64,000 nucleotides of DNA from Carnobacterium_B sp045617425. GTDB taxonomy: Bacteria; Bacillota; Bacilli; Lactobacillales; Carnobacteriaceae. The position numbers and the translations under genes were made by a program. The DNA is taken from positions 62,001 through 126,000 of the forward strand of contig NZ_JAZLIO010000003.1 in assembly GCF_045617425.1 (NCBI RefSeq). The letters are read 5' to 3'. Shown in pieces: positions 1-9,900 of this stretch. Position 1 is the first letter of the stretch. Each line of letters begins with the position of its first letter. The notes beneath the pieces are model-generated. The model searched no databases and was not told the DNA's origin. It saw only the letters and a list, made by a program, of their open reading frames with translations.

Positions 1-906
1 ACTGGTGGATTGGCTTTACCAGAAGTACCTAAAAAACTTGTTGTAGTTGGTGGCGGATATATTGGTAGTGAATTAGCTGGAGCTTACGCAAACTTAGGAG
101 CTGAAGTAACCATTCTTGAATTTGCACCATCTATTTTACCAACATTCGAAAAAGACATGGTTAAATTAGTAACGGATAACTTTAAAAAGAAAAATGTTAC
201 AATTGAAAACAATGCAATGGCTAAAGAAGCTGTTGAAACTGAAAATGGCGTATCTATCACTTATGAAGTGAAAGGCGAAGAAAAAACAATTGAAGCTGAT
301 TATGTAATGGTAACAGTTGGTCGTCGTCCAAACACAGATGAACTAGGTTTAGAATCAACTGGTGTTGAAATGAATGAACGTGGACTTGTTAAAGTTGACG
401 CTCAAGGTCGCACAAACGTGAAAAATATTTATGCAATCGGTGATATCACTCCAGGAGCAGCTTTGGCTCACAAAGCTAGTTATGAAGCAAAAATTGCTGC
501 AGAAGCAATTTCTGGTAAAAAAGTTGCTATTGATTACAGAGCTATGCCTGCTGTTGCCTTTACAGATCCTGAACTAGCGGTTGTTGGTTATACAGCTGCA
601 GAAGCTAAAGAAAAAGGATTAGATGTGAAAACTTCTAAATTCCCATTAGCTGGTAATGGACGTGCATTGTCTTTAAATGCTACTGAAGGTTTTGTTCGCC
701 TAGTTACAACTAAAGATGAAGGTGTTATTGTAGGAGCTCAAATTGCTGGTGTTAGCGCTAGTGATGTAATTGCGGAGCTTGCTTTAGCAGTTGAATCAGG
801 AATGGTTGCAGAAGATATTGCTTCAACTATTCATGCTCACCCATCTTTAGCTGAAGTATCTATGGATGCTGCTGAATTAGCTTTAGGTTTACCAATTCAC
901 GCGTAA
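1..906 (+). CDS. pdhD: Dihydrolipoamide dehydrogenase, E3 (5' truncated)
   Basis: C-terminal 301 residues of the FAD/NAD-dependent E3 subunit that reoxidises lipoamide in the pyruvate dehydrogenase complex. The frame is open from base 1, so the FAD-binding N-terminus with the redox-active cysteine pair lies outside the window. Visible are the NAD-binding GGGYIGSELAG segment, the second FAD motif NIYAIGDIT and the C-terminal dimerisation domain with the HAHPSLAE segment that carries the catalytic His-Glu pair. As in other Firmicutes it is probably the last gene of a pdhABCD operon, since a strong hairpin terminator follows. An E3 of another 2-oxoacid dehydrogenase cannot be excluded without the upstream genes. 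Confidence 0.93.
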   Translation, partial: TGGLALPEVPKKLVVVGGGYIGSELAGAYANLGAEVTILEFAPSILPTFEKDMVKLVTDNFKKKNVTIENNAMAKEAVETENGVSITYEVKGEEKTIEADYVMVTVGRRPNTDELGLESTGVEMNERGLVKVDAQGRTNVKNIYAIGDITPGAALAHKASYEAKIAAEAISGKKVAIDYRAMPAVAFTDPELAVVGYTAAEAKEKGLDVKTSKFPLAGNGRALSLNATEGFVRLVTTKDEGVIVGAQIAGVSASDVIAELALAVESGMVAEDIASTIHAHPSLAEVSMDAAELALGLPIHA

Positions 907-972
907 TTATTAAAAGAACTACTATTTTTGTAGTCGTCCTAATTGAACCAATTAAGACGTGTCCATACTGAA

Positions 973-1014
973 AAAGGGCTTCTCATTCTTATTTGGAATG
1001 AGAAGCTCTTTTTA
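973..1014 (+). terminator. Rho-independent terminator after pdhD
   Basis: A 16-bp stem (973-988 pairing with 996-1011, one G-T wobble, 7-nt loop) built on GCTTCTCATTC / GAATGAGAAGC runs into a T tract. Confidence 0.85.
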
Positions 1015-1063
1015 ACTTTTTAATTAGTTAAAAGTTCATTATACCCACTTTAACTGGTTAGTT

Positions 1064-1072
1064 TGGTATACT
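1064..1072 (+). promoter_or_regulatory. Possible extended -10 promoter of the LDH-like operon
   Basis: TGGTATACT is an extended -10 element (TG-n-TATACT) without a convincing -35. A second TATAAT at 1096-1101 also lacks a good -35. One of the two probably drives the 1143-3238 gene group, because a terminator precedes them. Confidence 0.35.
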
Positions 1073-1142
1073 AAGCTTGTTAGAGTTGGGTTTATTATAA
1101 TAAATAAAAGGAATCGCACTTATAAAGTTGGGGGGAGATCAA

Positions 1143-2081
1143 ATGAAAAGTGATAAAAAAATTCTAGTTGTTGGATCAGACGATATCGCCTATCATTTTT
1201 GTTTTTTAAGCATGACAACATTAAATGTAAAAGAAGTTTATCTGTATCCACTTCCAATTCCTCAAGAAGATAAAACGAATGATTTGCAGTATGCTTCCGA
1301 GTTATTTCCTATGAGTAAAATAAAAATGGGCAATGAAAAAGATTATGCAGATGCGGATATTTTAATTTTAACCGCAAAAGAGAACCGACTAGAAAACGAA
1401 TCAGATTCAGAATACCTTAGAAGAAATATTTTATTGGTACGTAAAATGATTAATCAAGCAATGGCTTCAGGTTTTAGTGGATTAATTATTGTTGCGAATA
1501 AATTAGATGATTTGTTTACATACTTAGTTTGGAAATTTTCTGGCTTACCCAAAAATAAAATTATCGGATTAGGAACATACATTGATACTGTTTATTTCCA
1601 AAAATTATTAAGTGAATCGCTAGATGTTTCTTTTAATGAAGTTAAAGGGTATATTATCGGAGGAAGCAACCCTTTGCAAAAAACAGTTGCCTGGAGTCGT
1701 TCAAGTATGGGAGGAAATTCAGTATTAGGCTTAACAATGGATCCAAATACTAATTTTAACCAAGATGATATGAGTATAATAGAAGAAAAGATAGCTAAAC
1801 GGAATCGAATGAACGAAAATAAAGAATTGACATTAACAACTGCAACAGCTTTAATTGAACTGGTCCAGTATATTTTAACAAATAAAAAAGCCATTGTACC
1901 ACTTGTTCACCTTATGGACATTGGTGAATTGAAAGATATACCTTTATCTATACCTGTAATCTTAGGAGAGAATGGTATAAGACAAATTGCAGGATTGAAT
2001 TTTTCTGAAACAGAACAAAAAAGTTTATTAATCAGTGCTAATGAAATAAGAATCCAGCTGGATTGGGTTGAGCAAGGATAA
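1143..2081 (+). CDS. Lactate/malate dehydrogenase-like protein lacking catalytic residues
   Basis: A 312-residue protein with the overall layout of the L-lactate dehydrogenase family: N-terminal Rossmann strand KILVVGSDD, IIVANKLDDLFTYL in place of the usual VATNPVDILTY, and GLGTYIDTVYFQ in place of GTxLDxxRFR. The catalytic His motif GEHGD reads GGSNP (residues 173-177), the substrate Arg of LDxxRxR is Tyr151, the loop Arg aligns with Asp88, and the GxGxxG dinucleotide loop is broken. Only the Asp (D148) remains. A dehydrogenase activity is therefore unlikely; a structural or regulatory role is possible. The ATG at 1143 is chosen because a GGGGGAG ribosome site lies just before it, inside a longer TTG-started frame. 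It sits 17 bases before the UPF0223 gene, probably in one operon. Confidence 0.75.
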   Translation: MKSDKKILVVGSDDIAYHFCFLSMTTLNVKEVYLYPLPIPQEDKTNDLQYASELFPMSKIKMGNEKDYADADILILTAKENRLENESDSEYLRRNILLVRKMINQAMASGFSGLIIVANKLDDLFTYLVWKFSGLPKNKIIGLGTYIDTVYFQKLLSESLDVSFNEVKGYIIGGSNPLQKTVAWSRSSMGGNSVLGLTMDPNTNFNQDDMSIIEEKIAKRNRMNENKELTLTTATALIELVQYILTNKKAIVPLVHLMDIGELKDIPLSIPVILGENGIRQIAGLNFSETEQKSLLISANEIRIQLDWVEQG

Positions 2082-2098
2082 TTATGGAGGTCAAACTA

Positions 2099-2380
2099 AT
2101 GGAAAAGAGTTACAGTTACCCAATTGATTACGATTGGACTAAAGAACAAATGGAAGATGTAGTGAATGTATGGCGTATGGTAGAGTTGGCCTATGAAAAA
2201 GGAATAGACCGTGAAGAGTTTTTACGGAAATATAAAAAATTCAAAAAAGTTATTCCTGCTATTGGTGAGGAAAAAAGATGGGGTAAAAAATTTGAAGATA
2301 TTTCAAATTATTCTCTGTATCGTGTAGTAAAAGAAGCACAATCATCTACTAAAAAAAACATTCGCTTAACGGAGAAATAA
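2099..2380 (+). CDS. UPF0223 family protein
   Basis: A 93-residue protein matching the small UPF0223 (YktA-like) family of Firmicutes: N-terminal SYPIDYDW, a Glu/Lys-rich helical middle (KYKKFKKVIPAIGEEKRWGK) and a C-terminal helix. The biochemical role of the family is not known. Start at 2099 rather than the in-frame ATG at 2084, because the GGAGG ribosome site (2086-2090) lies between them. In related genera this gene sits directly before the inositol monophosphatase gene, as here. Confidence 0.85.
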   Translation: MEKSYSYPIDYDWTKEQMEDVVNVWRMVELAYEKGIDREEFLRKYKKFKKVIPAIGEEKRWGKKFEDISNYSLYRVVKEAQSSTKKNIRLTEK

Positions 2381-2449
2381 GCTCGTTCTATTTTAGTTGT
2401 CTTTTTTAATAAATTAGTTTAAATTATTTCTTGAAAGGAAGTGGATTTT

Positions 2450-3238
2450 TTGGATCAGCTTGTGAAAAGAGACCGGTTAATCAAAGAATGGATTTATGAG
2501 GCTGCTAAGACAATAAAAACTTCATTTAATAATGAATTAGATATCCAGCAAAAAACGAATCGTAATGATTTAGTCACCAATATGGATAAAGCTATAGAGA
2601 AACTGTTTATCGAAAAAATTCAGCAGTTTTTTCCTGGAGAGCGTATTTTGGGAGAAGAAGGTTTTGGAGATGACGTTCAGAATTTAGATGGTGTGGTATG
2701 GATTATAGATCCAATCGATGGAACATTAAATTTTATTAAACAACAGTCTGACTTTGCGATTATGGTAGCTATTTATGAAAACGGAATGGGTCAAATGGGT
2801 TATATCTATGATGTCATGCAGGATAAACTGTATTCTGCTCAAAAGGGTAACGGAGCCTATTGCAATCAATCCCTTATCCCAGTGGTTGATGATAAACCAT
2901 TAAAAGAAGGTCTAGTGGCTATAAGTAGTGCATTGATGTCTAAAGAAGAAGGTTTGGCAAGGATAGTTGGTCGAGCAAGTTCTGGCGTTCGTTTAATAGG
3001 ATCAGCAGGTATTGAAACCGCTCATGTTGTTTCTGGAAGGCTGATAGGGTATCTTGCTGCGTCGCTTGCACCATGGGACATTGCAGCTGGTAAAGTGATT
3101 GCTGAAGAAGTGGGGCTAATCTATACTAAGTTAAATGGAGATAGGATTGATTTGTTGAAAAAAAATGCTTCTCTCGTGGCCTCACCTCTAGCTCACGAAG
3201 AAATTATTCGTCTGTTGAGTGCTGAAAACAAAGTTTGA
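2450..3238 (+). CDS. suhB: Inositol monophosphatase family protein
   Basis: Mg2+-dependent phosphatase of the IMPase/SuhB fold, acting on inositol phosphates or related sugar phosphates (true substrate unknown). Metal-binding motifs are all present: GEEGFGDD, WIIDPIDGTLNFI and the C-terminal APWDIAAG. About 262 residues, normal for the family. Two starts are possible: GTG at 2441 directly abuts the AAAGGA ribosome site, whereas TTG at 2450 has about 10 bases of spacing and is preferred. The gene follows UPF0223 by about 70 bases and likely belongs to the same transcript. Confidence 0.85.
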   Translation: MDQLVKRDRLIKEWIYEAAKTIKTSFNNELDIQQKTNRNDLVTNMDKAIEKLFIEKIQQFFPGERILGEEGFGDDVQNLDGVVWIIDPIDGTLNFIKQQSDFAIMVAIYENGMGQMGYIYDVMQDKLYSAQKGNGAYCNQSLIPVVDDKPLKEGLVAISSALMSKEEGLARIVGRASSGVRLIGSAGIETAHVVSGRLIGYLAASLAPWDIAAGKVIAEEVGLIYTKLNGDRIDLLKKNASLVASPLAHEEIIRLLSAENKV

Positions 3239-3560
3239 GGATCAAAAAAATAACTTTCATTTACTAAGTGATTGAACGTTATCGAATCAAAAACGGTATC
3301 TGTGAATCGTCTCATTAATGAATCGCTTACAATTGGAAAGTTGTGAATATCTTATCTTTTTTCTTTTCAATTGCTTAGATAAGTGTTAGAATGGATAAGT
3401 TGATAGTTGTCTTCATAAGTTTTCAATGCGTTTTCATTAAAGAATTGCAAAAAACTTATGAATAGTTCATATGCAAAAAAATGTATTGGACAATTTTTTA
3501 TTCGTAGATAGCGATTCAGTAGCATTGAAATAACAAGAAGAATCTTGGAGGAATACATTT
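3239..3560. other. Intergenic region before typA
   Basis: A 322-base AT-rich spacer with no supportable gene. It holds a candidate typA promoter (3364-3392) and the typA ribosome site. The roughly 170-base stretch from promoter to start would give a long 5' leader, in which I see no strong hairpin. Confidence 0.6.
3364..3392 (+). promoter_or_regulatory. Candidate typA promoter
   Basis: TTTTCA, 17-base spacer, then an extended -10 TGTTAGAAT (TAGAAT at 3387-3392). Confidence 0.4.
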
Positions 3561-5402
3561 ATGAAAAAAAGAGAAAATCTTAGAAATATCGCTATAATTG
3601 CCCACGTCGACCACGGTAAAACAACCTTAGTTGATGAACTTTTAAAGCAATCAGATACATTAGATGCACGTAATCAATTAGCGGAACGTGCGATGGATTC
3701 AAATGCTTTAGAACAAGAACGTGGTATTACAATTTTGGCTAAAAATACGGCTGTTAAATACAAAGATACGCACATCAACATCTTGGATACACCAGGCCAT
3801 GCTGACTTTGGTGGAGAAGTTGAACGTATTATGAAAATGGTTGACGGTGTAGTTCTAGTTGTCGATTCTTATGAAGGAACAATGCCACAAACTCGTTTTG
3901 TATTGAAAAAGGCTTTGGAACAAAAAGTTGTTCCAATCGTAGTAGTAAACAAAATCGATAAAGATTCAGCTCGTCCTGCAGAAGTAGTAGACGAAGTGTT
4001 AGAATTATTTATTGAATTAGGTGCAGATGACGATCAATTGGATTTCCCGGTTATTTATGCTTCTGCTATGAATGGTACGTCTAGTTTATCAGATGACAAA
4101 AATGATCAAGAACCAACAATGGCTCATGTCTTTGATACGATTCTTGAAAAAATCCCTGCTCCAATTGATAACTCTGACGAACCTTTACAATTCCAAGTTT
4201 CATTATTAGACTATAATGATTATGTTGGACGTATTGGTATCGGACGTGTATTCCGTGGAACCATCAAAGTTGGAGATTCTGTAACATTAAGTAAGTTAGA
4301 CGGTTCAACTAAAAACTTCCGTGTAACAAAACTTTTTGGATTCTTCGGATTGCAACGTGTAGAAATCAATGAAGCAAAAGCTGGAGATTTAATTGCAGTT
4401 TCAGGTATGGAAGACATCTTCGTTGGGGAAACTGTTACACCAGTTGACCATGTAGATCCATTACCAGTTCTTCATATTGATGAACCAACATTGCAAATGA
4501 CTTTCTTAGTAAACAACTCACCTTTTGCAGGTCGCGAAGGTAAATGGGTTACTTCACGTAAAATTGAAGAACGCTTAATGTCTGAATTGCATACTGATGT
4601 GTCTTTACGTATTGATCCTACTGATTCTCCAGATGCATGGATCGTTTCAGGTCGTGGAGAATTACATTTGTCAATTCTTATTGAAAACATGCGTCGTGAA
4701 GGTTACGAATTGCAAGTTTCTCGTCCAGAAGTTATCTTGAGAGACTTTGATGGTGTTCAGTGTGAACCATTCGAATTGGTTCAAATCGATACTCCAGAAG
4801 AGTACATGGGTTCAATCATTGAATCTTTAAGTGCTCGTAAAGGTGAAATGAAAGATATGATCAATAATGGAAATGGCCAAGTTAAATTGACTTTTCTAGC
4901 TCCTGCACGTGGATTAATTGGATACTCTACTGAGTTCCTTTCAATGACTCGTGGATACGGAATTATGAACCACACATTTGATCAATACTTGCCCCGTTTA
5001 AAAACTAAAATCGGTGGTCGTCGTAATGGTGCTTTAGTTTCAACTGAAACGGGTAAAGCAACAACTTACGGTATCATGGGTGTTGAAGACCGTGGGACGA
5101 TCTTTATTGAACCAACTACTGAAATTTATGAAGGAATGATCGTTGGGGAAAACTCTCGTGAAAATGACATCACTGTTAACATCACGAAAGCTAAACAAAA
5201 AACTAACGTACGTTCTGCGAATAAAGACCAAACTAACGTAATCAAAGCACCTCGTCATTTAACACTTGAAGAATCGTTAGAATTCTTAGGTGATGATGAG
5301 TACTGTGAAATCACTCCATTGAATGTTCGTTTACGTAAACAAGTCTTGAATAAAAACGAACGTGAAAAATCAGCTAAGAAAAATAAAGCGTCACAAAACT
5401 AA
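3561..5402 (+). CDS. typA: Ribosome-associated translational GTPase TypA/BipA
   Basis: A 613-residue GTPase of the elongation-factor superfamily that binds the 70S ribosome and supports 50S assembly and growth under stress or cold. G1 AHVDHGKT (14-21), G3 DTPGH (76-80) and G4 NKID (130-133) are intact, followed by the EF-G-like domains II, III and V and the BipA-specific C-terminal domain ending in a Lys-rich tail. Length is standard. The ATG at 3561 follows GGAGG at 3548. The codons look like those of a well expressed gene, and a strong terminator follows. The order suhB-typA-ftsW-pyc is common in Lactobacillales. Confidence 0.97.
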   Translation: MKKRENLRNIAIIAHVDHGKTTLVDELLKQSDTLDARNQLAERAMDSNALEQERGITILAKNTAVKYKDTHINILDTPGHADFGGEVERIMKMVDGVVLVVDSYEGTMPQTRFVLKKALEQKVVPIVVVNKIDKDSARPAEVVDEVLELFIELGADDDQLDFPVIYASAMNGTSSLSDDKNDQEPTMAHVFDTILEKIPAPIDNSDEPLQFQVSLLDYNDYVGRIGIGRVFRGTIKVGDSVTLSKLDGSTKNFRVTKLFGFFGLQRVEINEAKAGDLIAVSGMEDIFVGETVTPVDHVDPLPVLHIDEPTLQMTFLVNNSPFAGREGKWVTSRKIEERLMSELHTDVSLRIDPTDSPDAWIVSGRGELHLSILIENMRREGYELQVSRPEVILRDFDGVQCEPFELVQIDTPEEYMGSIIESLSARKGEMKDMINNGNGQVKLTFLAPARGLIGYSTEFLSMTRGYGIMNHTFDQYLPRLKTKIGGRRNGALVSTETGKATTYGIMGVEDRGTIFIEPTTEIYEGMIVGENSRENDITVNITKAKQKTNVRSANKDQTNVIKAPRHLTLEESLEFLGDDEYCEITPLNVRLRKQVLNKNEREKSAKKNKASQN

Positions 5403-5410
5403 AATTAAAG

Positions 5411-5461
5411 AGACAGTTCCAAAAAAATGGTTGATTCATTTTTTTGGAACTGTCTTTTTTT
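5411..5461 (+). terminator. Terminator after typA
   Basis: Near-perfect stem of about 18 bp, AGACAGTTCC plus an A run pairing with a T run plus GGAACTGTCT, followed by seven Ts. Confidence 0.9.
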
Positions 5462-5513
5462 ATATCTAGTTCCTACTAAAAGAGGAATTAGGCTAAATTC
5501 GTGCCCTTTGTTA

Positions 5514-5542
5514 TTGTTGGATGGATAGTTTGTTGCTATAAT
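5514..5542 (+). promoter_or_regulatory. ftsW promoter
   Basis: TTGTTG (5514-5519), 17-base spacer, TATAAT (5537-5542) with an extended TGC before the -10. The predicted transcript starts near 5549, giving a leader of about 110 bases. Confidence 0.75.
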
Positions 5543-5659
5543 AATAATGTTGCCTAATCTGCAACTAAAGAATGATGGATTAAGACTGTATTGAAATCTA
5601 ATCAATACAGGATTAAAATTATAGAATAGGGAGGCCAAAGGCTTCTTTTAGCCGTAAAT

Positions 5660-6829
5660 ATGAAAAAATTTAAATATCTTGATTACTATATCTTTATTCC
5701 TTATTTAATTTTATCTATCATAGGGATTTTGATGATTTATAGTGCTAGTAGCTACATTGCTATTAGTCAGTATAATAATTCTCAATATTATTTTACCAGA
5801 CAAGCTGCCTTTGTTATTTTGGGATTAATTACAAGTATGTTTGTTTTTTTATTCAAATATAAGTTATTGAAAAGTAAACGTTTTTTAGTGGGTGTAAATG
5901 GTTTTGTTGCACTTTTACTTGTCTACTTATTCTTTTTTGGACAAGTCACAAATGGAGCAAAAGGTTGGCTATTCATTTTTGGTTTTGGATTTCAACCGGC
6001 AGAGTTTGCAAAAATAGTTGTTATTTGGTATTTTGCTTATATTTTTTCAAAAAAACAAAATCAACTTATGCATAATTTTAAAGATACGGTTTCTCCACCA
6101 CTAACACTTTTTGGTTTTTATTTAGTGTTGATTCTTTTGCAGCCCGACGTTGGAGGTGCTGGTATTCTACTTATTACAGGAACCAGTATGATCTTAGCAA
6201 GTGGAGTTTCAACAAAATTATCAGTAGCGGTTGGAACTTTAGGAGTTTTTTTAATAGGAGGTATACTTGCACTAGTACGTGTATTTGGTATGAGTCTTCC
6301 CTTTTTAGAAAAATACCAATACGATCGATTCTTAGCTTTTTGGGATCCTTTTGCCGTATCTGAAAGTGCTGGACTTCAATTAGTGAATTCGTATTATGCT
6401 TTACGACGTGGTGGCATTTTTGGAGTAGGAATCGGGGGAAGTATTCAAAAAACGGGATATTTACCTGAACCTTATACAGACTTCATCATGTCTATTATTG
6501 GTGAAGAAATGGGCTTAATTGGTATACTGGTTATTATGTCACTGTTTAGTTTATTGATTTTGCGTATTTATTTAGTCGGTATTCGAGCAAAAGATTCATT
6601 TGGATCACTCATTTGCATCGGTATCGCAACAATGTTATTAGTACAAGGTCTTGTTAATTTAGGCGGGGTTATTGGATTAATGCCTATCACAGGAGTAACC
6701 TTTCCTTTTATCAGTTATGGAGGTTCGAGCACGATTGTTTTAACAATTTCTATTGGTTTGGTATTAAATGTTAGTGCAACAGATAAAAAGCACAATCAGC
6801 AAGTATTAGAAAAAAATAGCAAGAATTAA
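5660..6829 (+). CDS. ftsW: SEDS peptidoglycan glycosyltransferase, FtsW/RodA type
   Basis: A 389-residue polytopic membrane protein of the SEDS family, which polymerises lipid II together with a class B PBP. It has about ten membrane segments, the family segment QPAEFAKI, the Asp-bearing LQPDVGGAG loop and the C-terminal PFISYGGSS signature. FtsW (division) is preferred over RodA (elongation) from its position between typA and pyc in enterococci and relatives; sequence alone does not settle it. The ATG at 5660 is the only possible start, but the nearest good ribosome site (GGGAGG, 5629-5634) is 25 bases away, with a small hairpin between. Confidence 0.85.
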   Translation: MKKFKYLDYYIFIPYLILSIIGILMIYSASSYIAISQYNNSQYYFTRQAAFVILGLITSMFVFLFKYKLLKSKRFLVGVNGFVALLLVYLFFFGQVTNGAKGWLFIFGFGFQPAEFAKIVVIWYFAYIFSKKQNQLMHNFKDTVSPPLTLFGFYLVLILLQPDVGGAGILLITGTSMILASGVSTKLSVAVGTLGVFLIGGILALVRVFGMSLPFLEKYQYDRFLAFWDPFAVSESAGLQLVNSYYALRRGGIFGVGIGGSIQKTGYLPEPYTDFIMSIIGEEMGLIGILVIMSLFSLLILRIYLVGIRAKDSFGSLICIGIATMLLVQGLVNLGGVIGLMPITGVTFPFISYGGSSTIVLTISIGLVLNVSATDKKHNQQVLEKNSKN

Positions 6830-6856
6830 ATGTATTTATTGGATGTAGTAAGCTAG

Positions 6857-6886
6857 TTGTTTACAGGACTGTTTTTTTTTTATGAT
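6857..6886 (+). promoter_or_regulatory. Possible pyc promoter
   Basis: TTGTTT (6857-6862), 18-base spacer containing a long T run, TATGAT (6881-6886). A moderate match only; the gene could also be co-transcribed with ftsW. Confidence 0.35.
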
Positions 6887-6938
6887 AAGGTGCATCCTGC
6901 CTATAGAAGGAGAAATTACAAAGATTAGGAGTGACATG

Positions 6939-9900
6939 ATGAAAAAAGTATTAGTAGCAAATCGCGGTGAAATAGCCATTCGCATTTTTAGAGCTTTAAC
7001 AGAGCTATCTATTGAAACAGTAGCTGTCTATGCACAAGAAGATGAGGGATCTGTTCATCGTTTTAAAGCTGATGAAGCTTATTTAGTAGGTAAGGGAAAA
7101 AAACCTATTGATGCTTATTTAGATATTGAAGACTTGATTCGTATCGCTAAAGATTCTGAAGCAGATGCCATTCATCCAGGATACGGTTTTTTATCTGAAA
7201 ATATTGATTTTGCTAGACGTTGTGAAGAAGAAGGAATCATTTTTATCGGACCTAAACTACACCATTTAGATATTTTTGGAGATAAGATAAAAGCAAAAGA
7301 AGCTGCAATCGCGGCGGGTATTCAGTCTATTCCAGGATCAGACGGTCCAGTTGCAGATCTAGAAAGTGTAAAAGAGTTTGGGAACCTATATGGCTATCCA
7401 ATTATTATTAAAGCTGCTCTTGGTGGAGGCGGACGTGGAATGCGTGTGGCTAACAGCGAAGCTGATGTAAAAGATAGTTTTGAACGTGCACAAAGTGAAG
7501 CTAGAGCTGCATTTGGTAGCGATGAGATCTATGTAGAACGCTATATTCAGGATCCAAAACACATCGAAGTACAAATTTTAGGGGATACACATGGAAATAT
7601 CGTTCATTTATATGAAAGAGATTGCTCTGTTCAACGTCGTCATCAAAAAGTTGTAGAAGTCGCACCTTGTGTTTCTATTTCAGAAGAGTTGAGAGCTGAA
7701 ATGTGTCTGTCTGCTGTTCAATTGATGGAACATGTTGGTTATGTAAATGCTGGAACGGTTGAATTTTTATTAGAAGGCGAAAAGTTTTACTTTATCGAAG
7801 TAAATCCTCGTGTACAAGTTGAACACACCATAACTGAAATGATTACAGGTATAGATATCGTTCAAGCTCAAATTCTAATTGCTCAAGGGAAAGATCTACA
7901 CAAAGATATTCAGATTCCACAACAAAAAGATATTCCGTTGATTGGTGCTGCCATTCAATGCCGTATCACTACTGAAGATCCTATGAATAATTTTTTGCCG
8001 GATACAGGTAAAATCAATACTTATCGTTCTCCAGGTGGATTTGGTATTCGTCTGGATGCAGGAAATGGATTTCAAGGGAGTGTAGTTACACCTTTCTTTG
8101 ATTCATTGTTGGTTAAAGCTTGTGTCCATGCGACAACGTTTGAATTGGCGGTACAAAAAATGGCTCGCTCGTTAAAAGAATTCCGTATACGCGGAGTAAA
8201 AACGAATATTCCCTTTATGCAAAACGTTATTTCACATCCGGTTTTTCTATCTGGTGAAGCTAAAACGACGTTCATTGATACGACACCTGAATTATTTAAA
8301 TTCTCAAAAGTGAGAGACCGTGGAAATAAAACGATGCATTACATCGGAAATATTACGGTCAATGGATTTCCTGGTATTGAACAAAGAGAGAAAAAATTCT
8401 TTGAACCAGCTAGAAAACCTGCGAAGTTAGTAACACTAGATAATGACTACGTAAGTGCAAAAAATGTCCTAGACAATAGTGGTGCAGATGCCGTGGTAGA
8501 ATGGATCAAAAATAAAAATGAAGTATTGCTGACAGATACAACCTTTAGAGATGCACACCAAAGCCTGTTAGCTACTCGCGTGAGGACTCAAGACTTTTTA
8601 AATATTGCTGAGGAAACTCAAAAAGGTATTCCACAGTTGTTTTCTTCTGAAATGTGGGGAGGAGCTACATTTGATGTAGCTTATCGCTTTTTAAATGAAG
8701 ACCCTTGGGAAAGATTAGATAAATTACGTAAAAAAATGCCAGATACTTTATTCCAAATGCTATTTAGAGGTTCCAATGCTGTAGGGTATCAAAATTACCC
8801 GGATAATGTTATTGAAGCTTTTATTCAGCAAGCGGCTAAAAATGGGATTGATGTGTTCCGTATTTTTGATAGTCTGAACTGGATCCAACAAATGGAAAAG
8901 AGTATTCAAAGTGTACGTGATGCGGGTAAAATTGCAGAAGCAACGATTTGTTATACTGGGGATATCAATGATCCTAAGAGAGATAAGTATACAGTCGACT
9001 ACTATAAAGATATGGCTAAAGAATTGGAAAACCAAGGTGCACACATTATTGCCGTTAAAGACATGTCTGGCATATTAATGCCGCAAGCTGCTTATCGTTT
9101 AATTAGTGAATTAAAGGAAACAGTAAATGTCCCAATTCACTTGCATACACACGATACGAGCGGTAACGGGATCTTTACCTATGCTGCTGCTGTAAAAGCT
9201 GATGTGGATATTGTGGATGTGGCTATGAGCGCAATGAGCGGAGCAACTAGTCAACCAAGCATGAATAGTTTGTATTATGCCTTGTTAAATGCAGATAGAG
9301 CACCTGATATTAATATTGAGAACGTACAACAGATCAATCATTATTGGGAAGATATTCGTGCACATTATAGTGACTTTGAAGTAGGAATCAGTGCACCTTC
9401 TACTGAAGTGTATCAACATGAGATGCCTGGTGGACAGTACACCAATTTGCAACAGCAAGCTAAAGCAATTGGATTAGCCGAGCAATGGGATGAAGTCAAA
9501 GTAATGTATGCAACAGTCAACCGAATGTTTGGAGACATTGTTAAAGTTACGCCTTCATCAAAAGTAGTTGGAGATATGGCTTTATTTATGATACAAAATA
9601 AATTATCTGAAGAGGATGTATACGAAAAAGGAATGGATATCGATTTTCCTGAGTCTGTTATCAGTTTCTTTATGGGTGATTTAGGACAACCGACTGGTGG
9701 TTTCCCTGAAAAACTTCAACGTATTGTATTAAAAGGCAAAGAACCGATTAATGTTCGCCCAGGTAGCTTAGCAGCACCAGTTGATTTTAACGAAGTAAAA
9801 AAAGAGCTAGCTGAAAAAATTCAAGCAGAGCCTACTCAAGAAGATGTCCTTAGTTACATCATGTATCCCCAAGTATTTTTAGATTACCGTAATAATCTAG

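Noticed and set aside
3261..3280. Possible LexA box near TTGAACGTTATCGAATC
   Set aside because: Has GAAC but no GTTC at the right spacing, and no promoter overlaps it.
3367..3558. 63-codon minus-strand frame in the spacer before typA
   Set aside because: No ribosome site or recognisable product; it covers the typA promoter and ribosome site.
5405..5638. 77-codon minus-strand frame between typA and ftsW
   Set aside because: It spans the typA terminator hairpin and the ftsW promoter; composition is that of noncoding DNA and no good ribosome site is seen.
6842..6882. Terminator of ftsW made of ACAG/CTGT plus a long T run
   Set aside because: The stem has only four pairs and a two-base loop, which cannot form; the T run more likely lies within the pyc promoter region.
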